Positions 17,304-25,618 of a stretch of DNA of 64,000 nucleotides are shown here, piece by piece (positions within the stretch are counted from its first letter, which is position 1; every line of letters starts with the position of its first letter). Source of the stretch: Jeotgalibacillus terrae (lineage in GTDB: Bacteria > Bacillota > Bacilli > Bacillales > Jeotgalibacillaceae). The translations under genes were made by a program, and so were the position numbers. The DNA lies in assembly GCF_016908195.1 (NCBI RefSeq), contig NZ_JAFBDK010000008.1, forward strand, positions 62,001 through 126,000, in the 5' to 3' direction. Under the pieces are notes generated by a model. It did not search any database, had not been told where the DNA came from, and worked only from the letters and a program-made list of their open reading frames with translations.

Positions 17304-17424
17304 GTTCAGGAGATTAACGGGTGCGTTCCTGAAATTACTCAGGTGGTCCCTGAGATTACACGGGGTATTCAGAAGAAAATCAGACATGTTCAGGAGATTT
17401 CCACTGCGGTTCAGGAAAAAGTGT
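17304..17424 (+). repeat. 21-bp periodic intergenic repeat array, 6 units
   Basis: Units begin at 17304, 17325, 17346, 17367, 17388 and 17409, each exactly 21 bp apart, with core GTTCAGGAGATT (variants GTTCCTGAAATT, GTCCCTGAGATT and ATTCAGAAGAAA). Read from ATG 17301 the array encodes about 41 residues of V-x-E/K-I-x-x-x heptads ending at TAA 17424-17426, but I see no proper ribosome binding site. It fills the gap between the response regulator promoter and the SDR terminator. Related arrays lie at 51 and 28499. Confidence 0.9.
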
Positions 17425-17466
17425 AATTTGACCTACCCTCTCTCACCACTCCGCTCTCAATTCATC

Positions 17467-17497
17467 AAAAACCCCGCCTGCATCATACAGACGGGGT
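17467..17497 (-). terminator. Terminator of the SDR gene
   Basis: Minus-strand CCCCGTCTG and CAGGCGGGG form a GC-rich stem followed by five T residues, just after the stop codon at 17504. Confidence 0.85.
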
Positions 17498-17503
17498 AAT
17501 CTT

Positions 17504-18337
17504 TTATATACCGACCCGCTCTTCACTCCAGCCCCAGAGTTCTTCAGCAAGCCATTCATTTGCGGCATCTTCAGATACATCAATTTCTTCCATTTGATAA
17601 AAGTATTTACCCGTTACATCCTTTAATTCAGGTGCTGTTGCGAGATAAACAGTTGTCGCAGCACCTTCTTCAGCGGATTGGAAAAATGGTTTCAGGATTT
17701 TATGGACACTTTTACCGAATTCCGTTTTACGATCTATCCCTAGATTAGTGGAGACTGCACCTGGATGGACGGCGTTCGCTGTTACGTTAGTGCCTTCCAG
17801 ACGCTTTGCAAGTGCTTTTGTGAAAAGGATATTAGCGAGCTTTGACCGGCCGTACGCTTTTGCTACGTTATATCCTTTTTCAAAGTGCGGATCATCGAAA
17901 TCAATTTTGCCCCATTTATGCGCTCCGGAGCTTACTGTGACAACTCTCCCCTGATCTGACGCTTTCAGCTCTTCTAACAGCAGATTTGTCAGCAGGAAGT
18001 GCCCGAGATGATTTACACCGAGGTGTGATTCAAAACGGTCATCTGTCAGCCGGCGTTTCACGGACACGACACCTGCATTATTGACCAGCACATCAAGCTT
18101 TGAAAACTTACTCTTAAATTCTTCCGCAAAATTCCGGATGCTTTCTAAGGAACCGAGGTCACACTGCATGAGCGTCAGTTCTTCAGATCGTGTCTGTTCT
18201 TTTGCAGAGATCCATGCCACTTTTCCGCGACGTGTATTTCTGCACATCATGACAACGTGATAGCCCTGTTTTACAAGTTCAATGGTGGTGGTCAGTCCCA
18301 TACCTGAGTTTGCGCCTGTAACTAATGCTGTTTTCAT
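17504..18337 (-). CDS. Short-chain dehydrogenase/reductase (retinol dehydrogenase-like)
   Basis: About 277 residues from ATG 18337, with AAAAGGAG upstream. Classical SDR features are TGANSGMG at about 7-14 for NAD(P) binding, NNAG near residue 84, catalytic Ser in VTVSSGAH and Tyr/Lys in AYGRSKLAN. The length and the C-terminal pattern (HPGAVSTNLG) match the RDH11/13-like NADP-dependent group. Substrate is unknown. Monocistronic, with its own terminator. Confidence 0.85.
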   Translation of the reverse strand: MKTALVTGANSGMGLTTTIELVKQGYHVVMMCRNTRRGKVAWISAKEQTRSEELTLMQCDLGSLESIRNFAEEFKSKFSKLDVLVNNAGVVSVKRRLTDDRFESHLGVNHLGHFLLTNLLLEELKASDQGRVVTVSSGAHKWGKIDFDDPHFEKGYNVAKAYGRSKLANILFTKALAKRLEGTNVTANAVHPGAVSTNLGIDRKTEFGKSVHKILKPFFQSAEEGAATTVYLATAPELKDVTGKYFYQMEEIDVSEDAANEWLAEELWGWSEERVGI

Positions 18338-18430
18338 ATGTACGCACTCCTTTTGATGTGAAAGATTTTGTCTATTATAACAGATCAGCTGAAAAAAACT
18401 CCCCTGCAGGGCGCAGAGGAGCAATGAAAC

Positions 18431-19369
18431 TTATTGAATACCTTCATGGATTTCGTTAACCATTTCCTGCACAGAAACCAGTCCCCCGCCTGAGAGGTAC
18501 CAGTAGTCAGGGTCCAGGTAGATGATATTCCCATTTTCATACGCCTGCGTACCTGCGATGAATTCATTTTCAACGACCTGTTTTGCTGAAGATTCACCGC
18601 CTACTGCTGCGCCCCGGTCCACGACAAAGATATACTGCGGGTCTTCTTCTACAATATATTCGTAGGAGATGCTTTGACCGTGTGTTGAGACTTCAATTGT
18701 TTCGTCTGCCGGTGTAAAGCCGAATACGTCATGGATGATACCAAAACGTGATCCTGCACCATATGCACTGATTTTCCCATCGTTAGCAAGTGTCACCAGT
18801 GCTTCCAAGTCCTGAGAAGTTACTTCTTTATTCAACTCATCAATCGAAGCATTGATTGTTTCAAGCTGTTCAGCTGCCTCTTCTTCTTTTTCAAAAAGCT
18901 CAGCAAGCGTTGTTACGTTCTGTTCAAATGACTCCATATAGTTTTGTGTATCAACACCCATATGAATCGTTGGAGCGATTGCTTCGAATTCTTCGTAAAG
19001 GTCTGCCTGGCGTCCTGAAATGATGATCAGGTCAGGGTCCATTGCATTAATCGCTTCAAAGTCAGGCTCTTTTAATCCACCCGCATTCTCATAATTCTCC
19101 CCTTCATACTTGGACAGGTAAGAAGGAATATTCATCTGTGGGACTCCCGCTACTTCCACGCCAAGCGCATCCAGTGTATCAAGTGTACCGAAGTCGAATA
19201 CTACGACTGATTCCGGATTCTTTTCGAGCGTCGTTTCACCAAGTTCGTGTGTGATCGTCATTTCTTCTTTTTCTGCCGCTGATCCTGTCGTTGTCTCAGC
19301 ACTTTCTTCTGATCCGCATGCGCCAAGTGTAAGGGCACCTGCGATGACTGGGAACAATAATTTCTTCAT
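18431..19369 (-). CDS. yclQ: Siderophore-binding lipoprotein, YclQ-like
   Basis: About 312 residues from ATG 19369. Signal MKKLLFPVIAGALTLGAC ends in lipobox LGAC. The periplasmic-binding fold for ferric siderophores is shown by VVVFDFGTLDTLDALGV, DLIIISGRQADLYEEF and the C-terminal YWYLSGGGLVSVQEMV. It is the last gene of a permease-permease-ATPase-binding protein operon in the same order as yclNOPQ of B. subtilis, which imports petrobactin-type catecholate siderophores. The exact ligand is not provable here. Confidence 0.85.
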   Translation of the reverse strand: MKKLLFPVIAGALTLGACGSEESAETTTGSAAEKEEMTITHELGETTLEKNPESVVVFDFGTLDTLDALGVEVAGVPQMNIPSYLSKYEGENYENAGGLKEPDFEAINAMDPDLIIISGRQADLYEEFEAIAPTIHMGVDTQNYMESFEQNVTTLAELFEKEEEAAEQLETINASIDELNKEVTSQDLEALVTLANDGKISAYGAGSRFGIIHDVFGFTPADETIEVSTHGQSISYEYIVEEDPQYIFVVDRGAAVGGESSAKQVVENEFIAGTQAYENGNIIYLDPDYWYLSGGGLVSVQEMVNEIHEGIQ

Positions 19370-19385
19370 ATCTGATCCATCCTTT

Positions 19386-20144
19386 TTAAGCGTAGTACAC
19401 GCAGATTTTATTTTCATTTATGTCTTCAATATTAATATCCATATCGTAAATTTCTTTTAATACGCATGGTTTAATGATGTCATGCACTGTGCCTTCACGG
19501 ACAACACGGCCATTTTTCATGGCAATGATATTGTCTGAGTAGCATGAGGCAAAGTTAATGTCATGAATCACGATGACGACTGTTTTTCCAAGCTCATCCA
19601 CCAGACGGCGCAGCACCTTCATCATTTGAACAGCGTGCTTCATATCAAGGTTATTCAGCGGTTCATCAAGCAGGATATATTCGGTATCCTGTGCGATCAC
19701 CATCGCGAGAAATGCGCGCTGTTTTTGACCGCCGCTTAATTCATCCAGGTAGGAATCCTCAAGATCTGCAAGCTGCATATAGGAGATGGCTTCATCTACA
19801 TAGCGCTCGTCTTCAGCTGTCAGCTTCCCCTGCGAATAAGGGAAGCGTCCGAATGAAACGAGTTCTCTGACTGTCAGCTTCAGCGTCATATGATTCGCCT
19901 GCTTCAGAATGGAAATCTTTTTGGCAAGCTCATTACCACGGCATTTTGCTATATCAAGCTCGTCTATTTTGACCTCCCCTTCATCAGATGTGATCAGTCT
20001 GCTGACGATCGATAGTAATGTACTTTTACCTGCACCGTTCGGCCCGATCAAAGATGTGATTTTTCCTTTTTCAATCCGAATCGATACATCCTGCACGACT
20101 TTCTTTTTGCCGAAAAATTTCACAACGTTACTGGCTGAAACCAT
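19386..20144 (-). CDS. yclP: Siderophore ABC transporter ATP-binding protein, YclP-like
   Basis: 252 residues: Walker A GPNGAGKST near residue 33, Q-loop LKQANHMTL, signature LSGGQKQRAFLAMVIAQ, Walker B YILLDEPLNNLD, H-loop VIHD. This is the FepC/FecE class that energises vitamin B12 and iron-siderophore importers. The start has GGGAGCG upstream and abuts the yclO-like stop. Confidence 0.88.
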   Translation of the reverse strand: MVSASNVVKFFGKKKVVQDVSIRIEKGKITSLIGPNGAGKSTLLSIVSRLITSDEGEVKIDELDIAKCRGNELAKKISILKQANHMTLKLTVRELVSFGRFPYSQGKLTAEDERYVDEAISYMQLADLEDSYLDELSGGQKQRAFLAMVIAQDTEYILLDEPLNNLDMKHAVQMMKVLRRLVDELGKTVVIVIHDINFASCYSDNIIAMKNGRVVREGTVHDIIKPCVLKEIYDMDINIEDINENKICVYYA

Positions 20145-21089
20145 TTACGATCGCTCCCTTAATAGTAAGTATAAGAAGTACACGCCGCCGATGAAGTTGA
20201 CGATCACACTTAATGTCGTTGTAAAGCTGAACACTCTTTCTACTAGCAGCTGGCCGCCGACAACAGCGATGATTCCGATCAACGCGGAGGCTGCCATCAG
20301 ATAGGTATGACGGTATGTTTTCATCACTTCATATGTGACGTTTGCTACAAGCAGGCCGAGGAAAAGAATCGGTCCGACAAGTGCAGTTGAAATCGCAACA
20401 AATACAGCGGTCACAAGAAACAGCTTCCTGACGACCCGTTCGTAATCCACACCAAGGTTTACAGCCTGATCACGGCCGAGAGACAGCACATCAAGGTACT
20501 TCAGATCTTTCCACACCCAGATAACTGTCAGTGCGATACAGGCGAGTGCGACCCAGACGAGATCTGAGCTGACATTGTTAAAGCTTGCAAACATTCTGTC
20601 CTGGATCATCAGGAATTCGTTCGGATCAATTAATACCTGCATAAAAGTTGAAATGCTCGAGAAAAATGTACCGAATATTAAGCCGAGCAGCAGAAGGAAG
20701 AACAGGTTCGCACCTTCTTTTCTAAACAGCAGTTTATACAGCAGCAACGCAAAAACCATCATGAGTACAACAGAAACGACAAAGTTCAAATTACGGTTCA
20801 TGATCAGAGCACTGCCCGAGCCGACAATAAAAATCAGCGCTGTCTGAAGCAGCATGTAAAGAGAATCCATTCCCATGATGCTTGGTGTGAGGATTCTATT
20901 ATTGGTCATCGTCTGAAAAATAATGGTTGAAATACCGATTGTGCTGGCTGTAATGACCATAGCGAGCACCTTCATCCCACGGCGCGGAAGTATGTAATCC
21001 CAATTTCCACCTGATGCAATCGTCATATAGATCGCAATTAATGCGACAGCGCAGATACCAAGTACAGTTAATATCACCTTATGCTTCAC
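20145..21089 (-). CDS. yclO: Siderophore ABC transporter permease, YclO-like
   Basis: 314 residues, FecCD family, with about eight to nine hydrophobic segments. Family signatures include GMKVLAMVITASTIGISTIIFQTMTNN in the N-terminal third and a cytoplasmic coupling region around LGRDQAVNLGVDYERV. GTG start at 21089 with GGAGG upstream; it overlaps the preceding permease gene by 11 bases. It forms the heterodimeric membrane channel with the yclN-like protein. Confidence 0.87.
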   Translation of the reverse strand: MKHKVILTVLGICAVALIAIYMTIASGGNWDYILPRRGMKVLAMVITASTIGISTIIFQTMTNNRILTPSIMGMDSLYMLLQTALIFIVGSGSALIMNRNLNFVVSVVLMMVFALLLYKLLFRKEGANLFFLLLLGLIFGTFFSSISTFMQVLIDPNEFLMIQDRMFASFNNVSSDLVWVALACIALTVIWVWKDLKYLDVLSLGRDQAVNLGVDYERVVRKLFLVTAVFVAISTALVGPILFLGLLVANVTYEVMKTYRHTYLMAASALIGIIAVVGGQLLVERVFSFTTTLSVIVNFIGGVYFLYLLLRERS

Positions 21090-22032
21090 GTGATCGCCTC
21101 CTGATCAGCAGCCACGCAAAGATTCCGCTTCCAAGTACACCAACGGTTAAGTTAATCGGCAGCTCATATGGATAAATAATCATCCGTCCGAGAATGTCAC
21201 ATACCAGAACAAATAAAGCACCCAGCATCGCTGTATGAGGAAGATTCTTTTTCAGGTTGTCTCCCTGATAAATGCTGACGATATTCGGTACAATAAGTCC
21301 AAGAAACGGGATCATCCCGACAGTCAGCAGAACAGATGATGTTACAAATGCGACGAGTACAAGACCTGTGTTGACAACTGTTCTATACTTCAAACCAAGA
21401 CTGACTGCAAAATCCTCACCCATGCCTGCGATCGTGAACTTGTTGGCAAATATGTATGCTGCAATCATGAACGGAATACTCAAAAACATCAGTTCATAGC
21501 GGCCGGTCACGATCAGAGAGAAATCCCCCTGCATCCAGGCAGACATGTTCTGGATGAGATCACGCTCATAGGCAAAAAATGTTGTAATTGAGCTGATAAT
21601 GTTTCCAAACATTAATCCGACAAGCGGCACAAAAATCACATCTTTGAATTTAATCCGGTCTAAAATTTTCATAAAGATAAATGTTCCGAGTAAAGCAAAT
21701 AGAAAGGCAACACTCATTTTTACAAGTGGAGAAGCACTCGTGAAGAGCATAAGTGAAACCAAAACTCCAAGTCTTGCAGAGTCCATCGTTCCTGCTGTGG
21801 TTGGCGAGACAAACTTATTTCGCGAGAGCTGCTGCATGATCAGCCCACACACACTCATCCCCGCTCCCGCAAGCAAAATACTCATTAATCGCGGCAGGCG
21901 GCTGTTCCATAAAACGTGAAGCTGTTCCTCTGACAAATCCAATAGATCCATCGGTGAAATAGATGACACACCGACAAACAGAGATCCCACAGCGAAAAGA
22001 ACGAGTGCACTGGCCAGATATCGTTTTTTCAT
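21079..22032 (-). CDS. yclN: Siderophore ABC transporter permease, YclN-like
   Basis: About 317 residues from ATG 22032; the frame is open further upstream but those codons run through the Fur box. FecCD family: RLPRLMSILLAGAGMSVCGLIMQQLSRN, GEDFAVSLGLKY for ATPase coupling, and GLIVPNIVSIYQGDN. First gene of the four-gene iron-siderophore operon. The Fur box 26 bp upstream predicts iron repression. Confidence 0.86.
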   Translation of the reverse strand: MKKRYLASALVLFAVGSLFVGVSSISPMDLLDLSEEQLHVLWNSRLPRLMSILLAGAGMSVCGLIMQQLSRNKFVSPTTAGTMDSARLGVLVSLMLFTSASPLVKMSVAFLFALLGTFIFMKILDRIKFKDVIFVPLVGLMFGNIISSITTFFAYERDLIQNMSAWMQGDFSLIVTGRYELMFLSIPFMIAAYIFANKFTIAGMGEDFAVSLGLKYRTVVNTGLVLVAFVTSSVLLTVGMIPFLGLIVPNIVSIYQGDNLKKNLPHTAMLGALFVLVCDILGRMIIYPYELPINLTVGVLGSGIFAWLLIRRRSREA

Positions 22033-22057
22033 AATTGGAACCCGACTTTCTTTTAAG

Positions 22058-22078
22058 TGAAAATGATAATTATTCTCA
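22058..22078 (-). promoter_or_regulatory. Fur box upstream of the siderophore operon
   Basis: The core TGATAATTATTCTCA (22064-22078, + strand) fits the 7-1-7 Fur motif TGATAATNATTATCA with two differences in 15, and TGAAAA at 22058 extends the overlapping motif. It lies just upstream of the yclN-like start. Confidence 0.85.
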
Positions 22079-22112
22079 CTGTATTCTAAAAAAAAGAGAA
22101 GCTTCTTCTCTC

Positions 22113-22175
22113 CGTCAAACACTTGTTTCGACAACTAACATGCTTAAAAATACTTGTCGCAACAAGTGTTTGACG
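22113..22175. promoter_or_regulatory. Near-perfect 22-bp inverted repeat between marR and the siderophore operon
   Basis: The left arm (22113-22134) and right arm (22154-22175) match at 21 of 22 positions around a 19-bp spacer. Each arm contains a shorter palindrome, TTGTTTCGACAA and TTGTCGCAACAA, of the size MarR dimers bind. It follows the marR stop and precedes the Fur box, so it could be a two-site MarR operator or a large 3' hairpin. A short AGAAGCTTCT stem with a T tract (minus strand, near 22088-22106) may be the actual marR terminator. Confidence 0.75.
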
Positions 22176-22184
22176 CAAAAAAGA

Positions 22185-22625
22185 TTATTCAAAATTACCT
22201 CTAATTTTATCGAGGGCATCTAACGTCAATGCCAATTCTTCTTCTGATAGGTCTTTTGAAGCCTGGGCGATGGTTTTCTGCGCAAGGTGTTCAAGGTCGT
22301 TTCTGATTCGCTTTGCTTCATCAGTGAGCAAAATCTTATTTACGCGGCGATCCTTCTGATCAACTTCTCTTTTGACATATCCGCGCTTGATCAGGTTATC
22401 AATCAGTCTCGATACACTGGCTTGATCTCTTTCATTTTGTACAGCGAGGTCATTTTGAGTTTGAGCGTCGCGTTCATACAGCCGGCTCAGGATTTGCCAC
22501 TGTTCATACGAAAGATTAAAACCATTTTCTTTAAAGTTGCGATTTAACCGGCTGTTCATCAGCCTTGACGCATGGAAAAGCTTATAGCCCAGAGAATCAT
22601 TCAGGAAATACTGCTTATCATTCAT
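22185..22625 (-). CDS. MarR-family transcriptional regulator
   Basis: About 146 residues from ATG 22625, with AAAGGATGG upstream; the earlier ATG at 22634 lies inside that site. Winged helix-turn-helix: LSYEQWQILSRLYERDAQTQNDLA, then DQASVSRLIDNLIKRGYVKREVDQKDRRVNKILLT, the MarR wing with D-x-R-D-R. It stands directly upstream of the siderophore importer on the same strand, with a large inverted repeat between, so it may regulate that operon or itself. Confidence 0.88.
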   Translation of the reverse strand: MNDKQYFLNDSLGYKLFHASRLMNSRLNRNFKENGFNLSYEQWQILSRLYERDAQTQNDLAVQNERDQASVSRLIDNLIKRGYVKREVDQKDRRVNKILLTDEAKRIRNDLEHLAQKTIAQASKDLSEEELALTLDALDKIRGNFE

Positions 22626-22716
22626 GTGATCCATCCTTTTGTCTTCCCATAACTGATAGTAATTGAAAATCGTTCTCAGTGCAAGAGGGAAAATGAAATT
22701 TATTCAAAATTTAAGA

Positions 22717-22735
22717 GGCTGAGATTGACTCAGCC
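22717..22735 (-). terminator. Weak hairpin after the YuiD-like gene
   Basis: GGCTGAG (22717-22723) pairs with CTCAGCC (22729-22735). Only a loose T-rich tract follows on the minus strand, so termination is uncertain. Confidence 0.5.
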
Positions 22736-22759
22736 CCTGTAGCTGTTTACATTTCCTTT

Positions 22760-23275
22760 TCATTCACCATTCTTAAAATCTCTGGCAATCAGCGGTTGCG
22801 GCTGTTCTTTATCGAGTTTACGGTCTTCAAGTTTTGCTGACGCGACACCATAAAGAATGCCAAAAATACCTCCTGCCAGCACTTCAAGCGGCTGGTGGCC
22901 CAGCAATTCTTTTAACTCTTTATCACGTTTTTCAAACTGCAGGCTCGGATAATCATCTGAAATGATTTCAAAATGATCCTCAAGGTCGTTTACCAGACGG
23001 GCGATTTCCCCTGTATGTCTGCGGACACCCTGAGCGTCATACATCACAATTGAACCGAATACAATGGCAAGTGCCGTTTCAATATGGCGTGTTCCTCTGT
23101 TTGCAGCAACATAAGCTGCAAGCGATGCAACGCCCGCTGAGTGGGAACTCGGCATACCGCCTGTCTGGACAAGCGGCTTCAATTCCCACTTTCCAGTCAG
23201 TTTTTTATGTGTCACAATTTTTAATGCCTGGGCAATCCCAATGGCAGATAATGAAGTCAAAACGCCTCTATTCAC
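22760..23275 (-). CDS. Divergent PAP2-family membrane protein (YuiD-like, DUF212)
   Basis: 171 residues starting at GTG 23275, with GGAGGAG upstream. The family signature TGGMPSSHSAGVASLA (about 38-53), MYDAQGVRRHTGEIA (near 80-93) and GHQPLEVLAGGIFGI are all present. The divergent PAP2/acid-phosphatase-like family keeps the His-containing phosphatase motifs. Substrate is unknown, possibly a lipid phosphate. Confidence 0.8.
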   Translation of the reverse strand: MNRGVLTSLSAIGIAQALKIVTHKKLTGKWELKPLVQTGGMPSSHSAGVASLAAYVAANRGTRHIETALAIVFGSIVMYDAQGVRRHTGEIARLVNDLEDHFEIISDDYPSLQFEKRDKELKELLGHQPLEVLAGGIFGILYGVASAKLEDRKLDKEQPQPLIARDFKNGE

Positions 23276-23345
23276 TTAAATCTCCTCCTGTTGGGTATGT
23301 ATATTCTGTTAGTAACCATACCCTTCCTGAGAAGAAATATTCTAT

Positions 23346-24845
23346 CTAGATGAAAAATGGGGCTACCACATGGATCGCAATATTAGCTGAAAAGTGAGCA
23401 ATCATAGCAAATTCAATACCCAGTTTCAGAAACAGAAATCCAAAAAAGAGTCCTCCGATTCCGTTGATAAGCACCATCCCCAAAAACAGACCGGTCGTCA
23501 TTTCAAAGTTATCCAATGCTACCCTGTAGTGCATAATACCAAATACGATTGCTGCAAATACAATTGCAAACGAACTTTTCCATGTGTTCACTTTACGTTT
23601 GCCGACCTTAACCAGCAATATCATTACCAGGCTGACTAAAAACATCCTGAAAATCGATTCTTCGTTAATAGCAGCACCGCCCGCTCCAAGGATACTCAGC
23701 CACCAGACAGGCTCCTGAATGGTTGAATTATTAATCCCAAGCGGCTTTGAAATGACCAGGCTGACTGCAATAATCAGAGAACCGACTACCAGGCCCCCTC
23801 CAATCGTTTTAGCCGCATTGAGCCACCATCCTTTACAAATCAAAGGGACTTCAGTAAGTTTTTTGAATGCAGGATCATATATTGCGAGCTTTTTAAGTAT
23901 TAATAGAGATAAGAATACTAAGATTCCTGTCTCAATCACTACCTGAAATAAATAGAGTGCCCCGAACGCAACTGGTGATAGTCCAAGCTGTGTATGCAGG
24001 CCTTCTCTTTCCATTGCATATGGAATAACGGCAAGCGCTCCTAATATATTGACCACCATCAGAATCCAATACAGCTTCCAATTCACAATCGGAGACTTTT
24101 TCACCATACTTTCATGCTGGACTGGCAGTATTTGCTCTTTTTGAACTGTTTCAATAAATCTTTCAGGTTCATCCAGATAAAGCCAGGCTTCTGAAACCTC
24201 AAATTTCCTGCCAAAATAACCTGTTGCGATCATCGGCGTTTTAAACTTCACCGCATATGATGGGTCATCTCCCGCTCCAAAAACCCTTGTCAGAACCCTT
24301 GGAAAAGCAGTAGCGTGAAATACATTGGACGGATGAATGATGCCACCTTGTTTATTATATTGAATTCCAGTGGGCTCAAAGGAAGCAACCTGATGTACAC
24401 CAAAAGACAGTTCCCTTCTCAGACCGATTCGCATATGTACGTTTCCATTTTTCACTGTTACCGGCCTGTGCCGTAACACATTATAATCTCCCATCAGATA
24501 AAAGACTGAATAAATATGAAGGCCTGTCATGATCCAGACTGTTTCAGGGTAAAGGATTTTCAAATAGTAGTGAAAAATAAACATTTCAAGTAACTGTTCA
24601 TGAACAAGTGCGAGAAAAAACCAGAAGTAAGCTGACTTTTTGTGAAAAGTAAATTCATTCGATTTGTATTTTCGTTTTTTCCATTTAAAGAATGCATAGA
24701 ACAGGATCAGCCATTCTTTTTTGAATAGCGTTATGAGTGGATTCCCTCTCAACTTTCCCTGCCTGTGCAAAACCACCCATACGACTAACGCGGCTTCAAG
24801 TAATACTGCAAAAATAATAAGAGAAATCATTAAATCACGGTCCAT
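23346..24845 (-). CDS. CPBP-family intramembrane protease fused to an N-terminal membrane/PH-like module
   Basis: About 499 residues from ATG 24845, which has GAGGGGG at good distance. The C-terminal part (about 290-499) is a CPBP/Rce1-like domain with motifs EESIFR, FGIMH and HFSANI. The N-terminal part (about 40-245) has hydrophobic segments and then a soluble beta-rich stretch. That part aligns by eye with the protein at 27368-28390 (E-x-L-x-x-F-Y-A, HKK, LE, VK-x-G, DEPE). It is third in an operon with an HTH regulator and a four-helix membrane protein. CPBP proteins act in prenyl-protein processing or bacteriocin immunity; its target is unknown. Confidence 0.75.
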   Translation of the reverse strand: MDRDLMISLIIFAVLLEAALVVWVVLHRQGKLRGNPLITLFKKEWLILFYAFFKWKKRKYKSNEFTFHKKSAYFWFFLALVHEQLLEMFIFHYYLKILYPETVWIMTGLHIYSVFYLMGDYNVLRHRPVTVKNGNVHMRIGLRRELSFGVHQVASFEPTGIQYNKQGGIIHPSNVFHATAFPRVLTRVFGAGDDPSYAVKFKTPMIATGYFGRKFEVSEAWLYLDEPERFIETVQKEQILPVQHESMVKKSPIVNWKLYWILMVVNILGALAVIPYAMEREGLHTQLGLSPVAFGALYLFQVVIETGILVFLSLLILKKLAIYDPAFKKLTEVPLICKGWWLNAAKTIGGGLVVGSLIIAVSLVISKPLGINNSTIQEPVWWLSILGAGGAAINEESIFRMFLVSLVMILLVKVGKRKVNTWKSSFAIVFAAIVFGIMHYRVALDNFEMTTGLFLGMVLINGIGGLFFGFLFLKLGIEFAMIAHFSANIAIHVVAPFFI

Positions 24846-24861
24846 CCCCATGTCCCCCTCG

Positions 24862-25287
24862 TCAGATATGGCGTCTCATATGTACCCAGTAAATGGTGTA
24901 TTGAATGACGCCCATTGCAGTTAATATCAGAACCGGCAGATAAATGACGTGATTAAAATAAGCTGTCAGCGCAATCGCCGGTGGAATGATAAGTGCAAAA
25001 AACACATAAACACTTCTTGTTGCCTTAAACGTCAGCCACTGCATCCCTTCATCCTCTTCTCTTAACTCCATAGGGATAATTTGCGGCTTGATTTTATTTT
25101 GCGGATTAATCCGGTTATAGATTGGTATACTCCCAAGCAATATCAGAATTGGAATACCAAGCACCATTGAATCGATGTTATACCATTCAGGCATAACGCT
25201 GCTGTATTTCTCACTCAGCATAATTAGCCCGAGTCCAATGACAAGCACAATATTAAAAACCGGTGAATGAAATATTTTCTTTAACAT
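24862..25287 (-). CDS. Four-helix membrane protein of unknown function
   Basis: 141 residues with hydrophobic segments near 10-28, 38-58, 88-110 and 112-132 and a charged loop (NPQNKIKPQIIPMELREEDEG). AAAGGAGG lies 6 bases upstream, inside the end of the HTH gene. It sits between a Cro/CI-type HTH gene and the CPBP protease gene in a tight three-gene operon. I do not recognise the family; small membrane proteins encoded beside XRE regulators are common in Firmicutes. Confidence 0.6.
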   Translation of the reverse strand: MLKKIFHSPVFNIVLVIGLGLIMLSEKYSSVMPEWYNIDSMVLGIPILILLGSIPIYNRINPQNKIKPQIIPMELREEDEGMQWLTFKATRSVYVFFALIIPPAIALTAYFNHVIYLPVLILTAMGVIQYTIYWVHMRRHI

Positions 25288-25288
25288 G

Positions 25289-25489
25289 TCAATCCTCCTT
25301 TACTCCAAAAAGATCTTCTACCTTAATTCCAAAAACATCAGCCATTTTCAGCGCAAGTAACACAGAAGGAGCATAATCTCCTTTTTCAATCAGTCCGATC
25401 GTCTGACGGGTAATCCCCATCCGATCTGCAAGCTCCTGCTGTGTCATCCCATGCCTGGCCCTCCATTCTTTCACTTTATTTGTCAGCAC
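25289..25489 (-). CDS. Small XRE (Cro/CI)-family HTH regulator
   Basis: About 66 residues, essentially one helix-turn-helix domain: VKEWRARHGMTQQELADRMG, then ITRQTIGLIEKGDYAPSVLLALKMADVF and VEDLF. It matches the YozG-type small regulators. GTG 25489 is preferred because the TTG at 25498 almost touches the ribosome binding site. It is the first gene of an operon with a membrane protein and a CPBP protease. A perfect palindrome upstream is its likely operator. Confidence 0.85.
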   Translation of the reverse strand: MLTNKVKEWRARHGMTQQELADRMGITRQTIGLIEKGDYAPSVLLALKMADVFGIKVEDLFGVKED

Positions 25490-25529
25490 AGATTTCAATC
25501 CCCCTCTATTGCTACTTATTGTAAATGTA

Positions 25530-25560
25530 AAGGATCATTTGCATAATGTAAATGATCCTT
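25530..25560. promoter_or_regulatory. Perfect 11-bp inverted repeat, likely operator of the HTH-CPBP operon
   Basis: AAGGATCATTT (25530-25540) and AAATGATCCTT (25550-25560) are exact inverted copies separated by 9 bp. The repeat lies 40-70 bp upstream of the HTH gene. A minus-strand TACAAT (25522-25517) could be the -10 box, which would place the palindrome over the -35 region, as expected for autorepression. Confidence 0.7.
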
Positions 25561-25618
25561 GTCATTATGTAAGAAATATGTCACACATTACTTAAACATA
25601 ATATAAAAAAGAAGCCCA

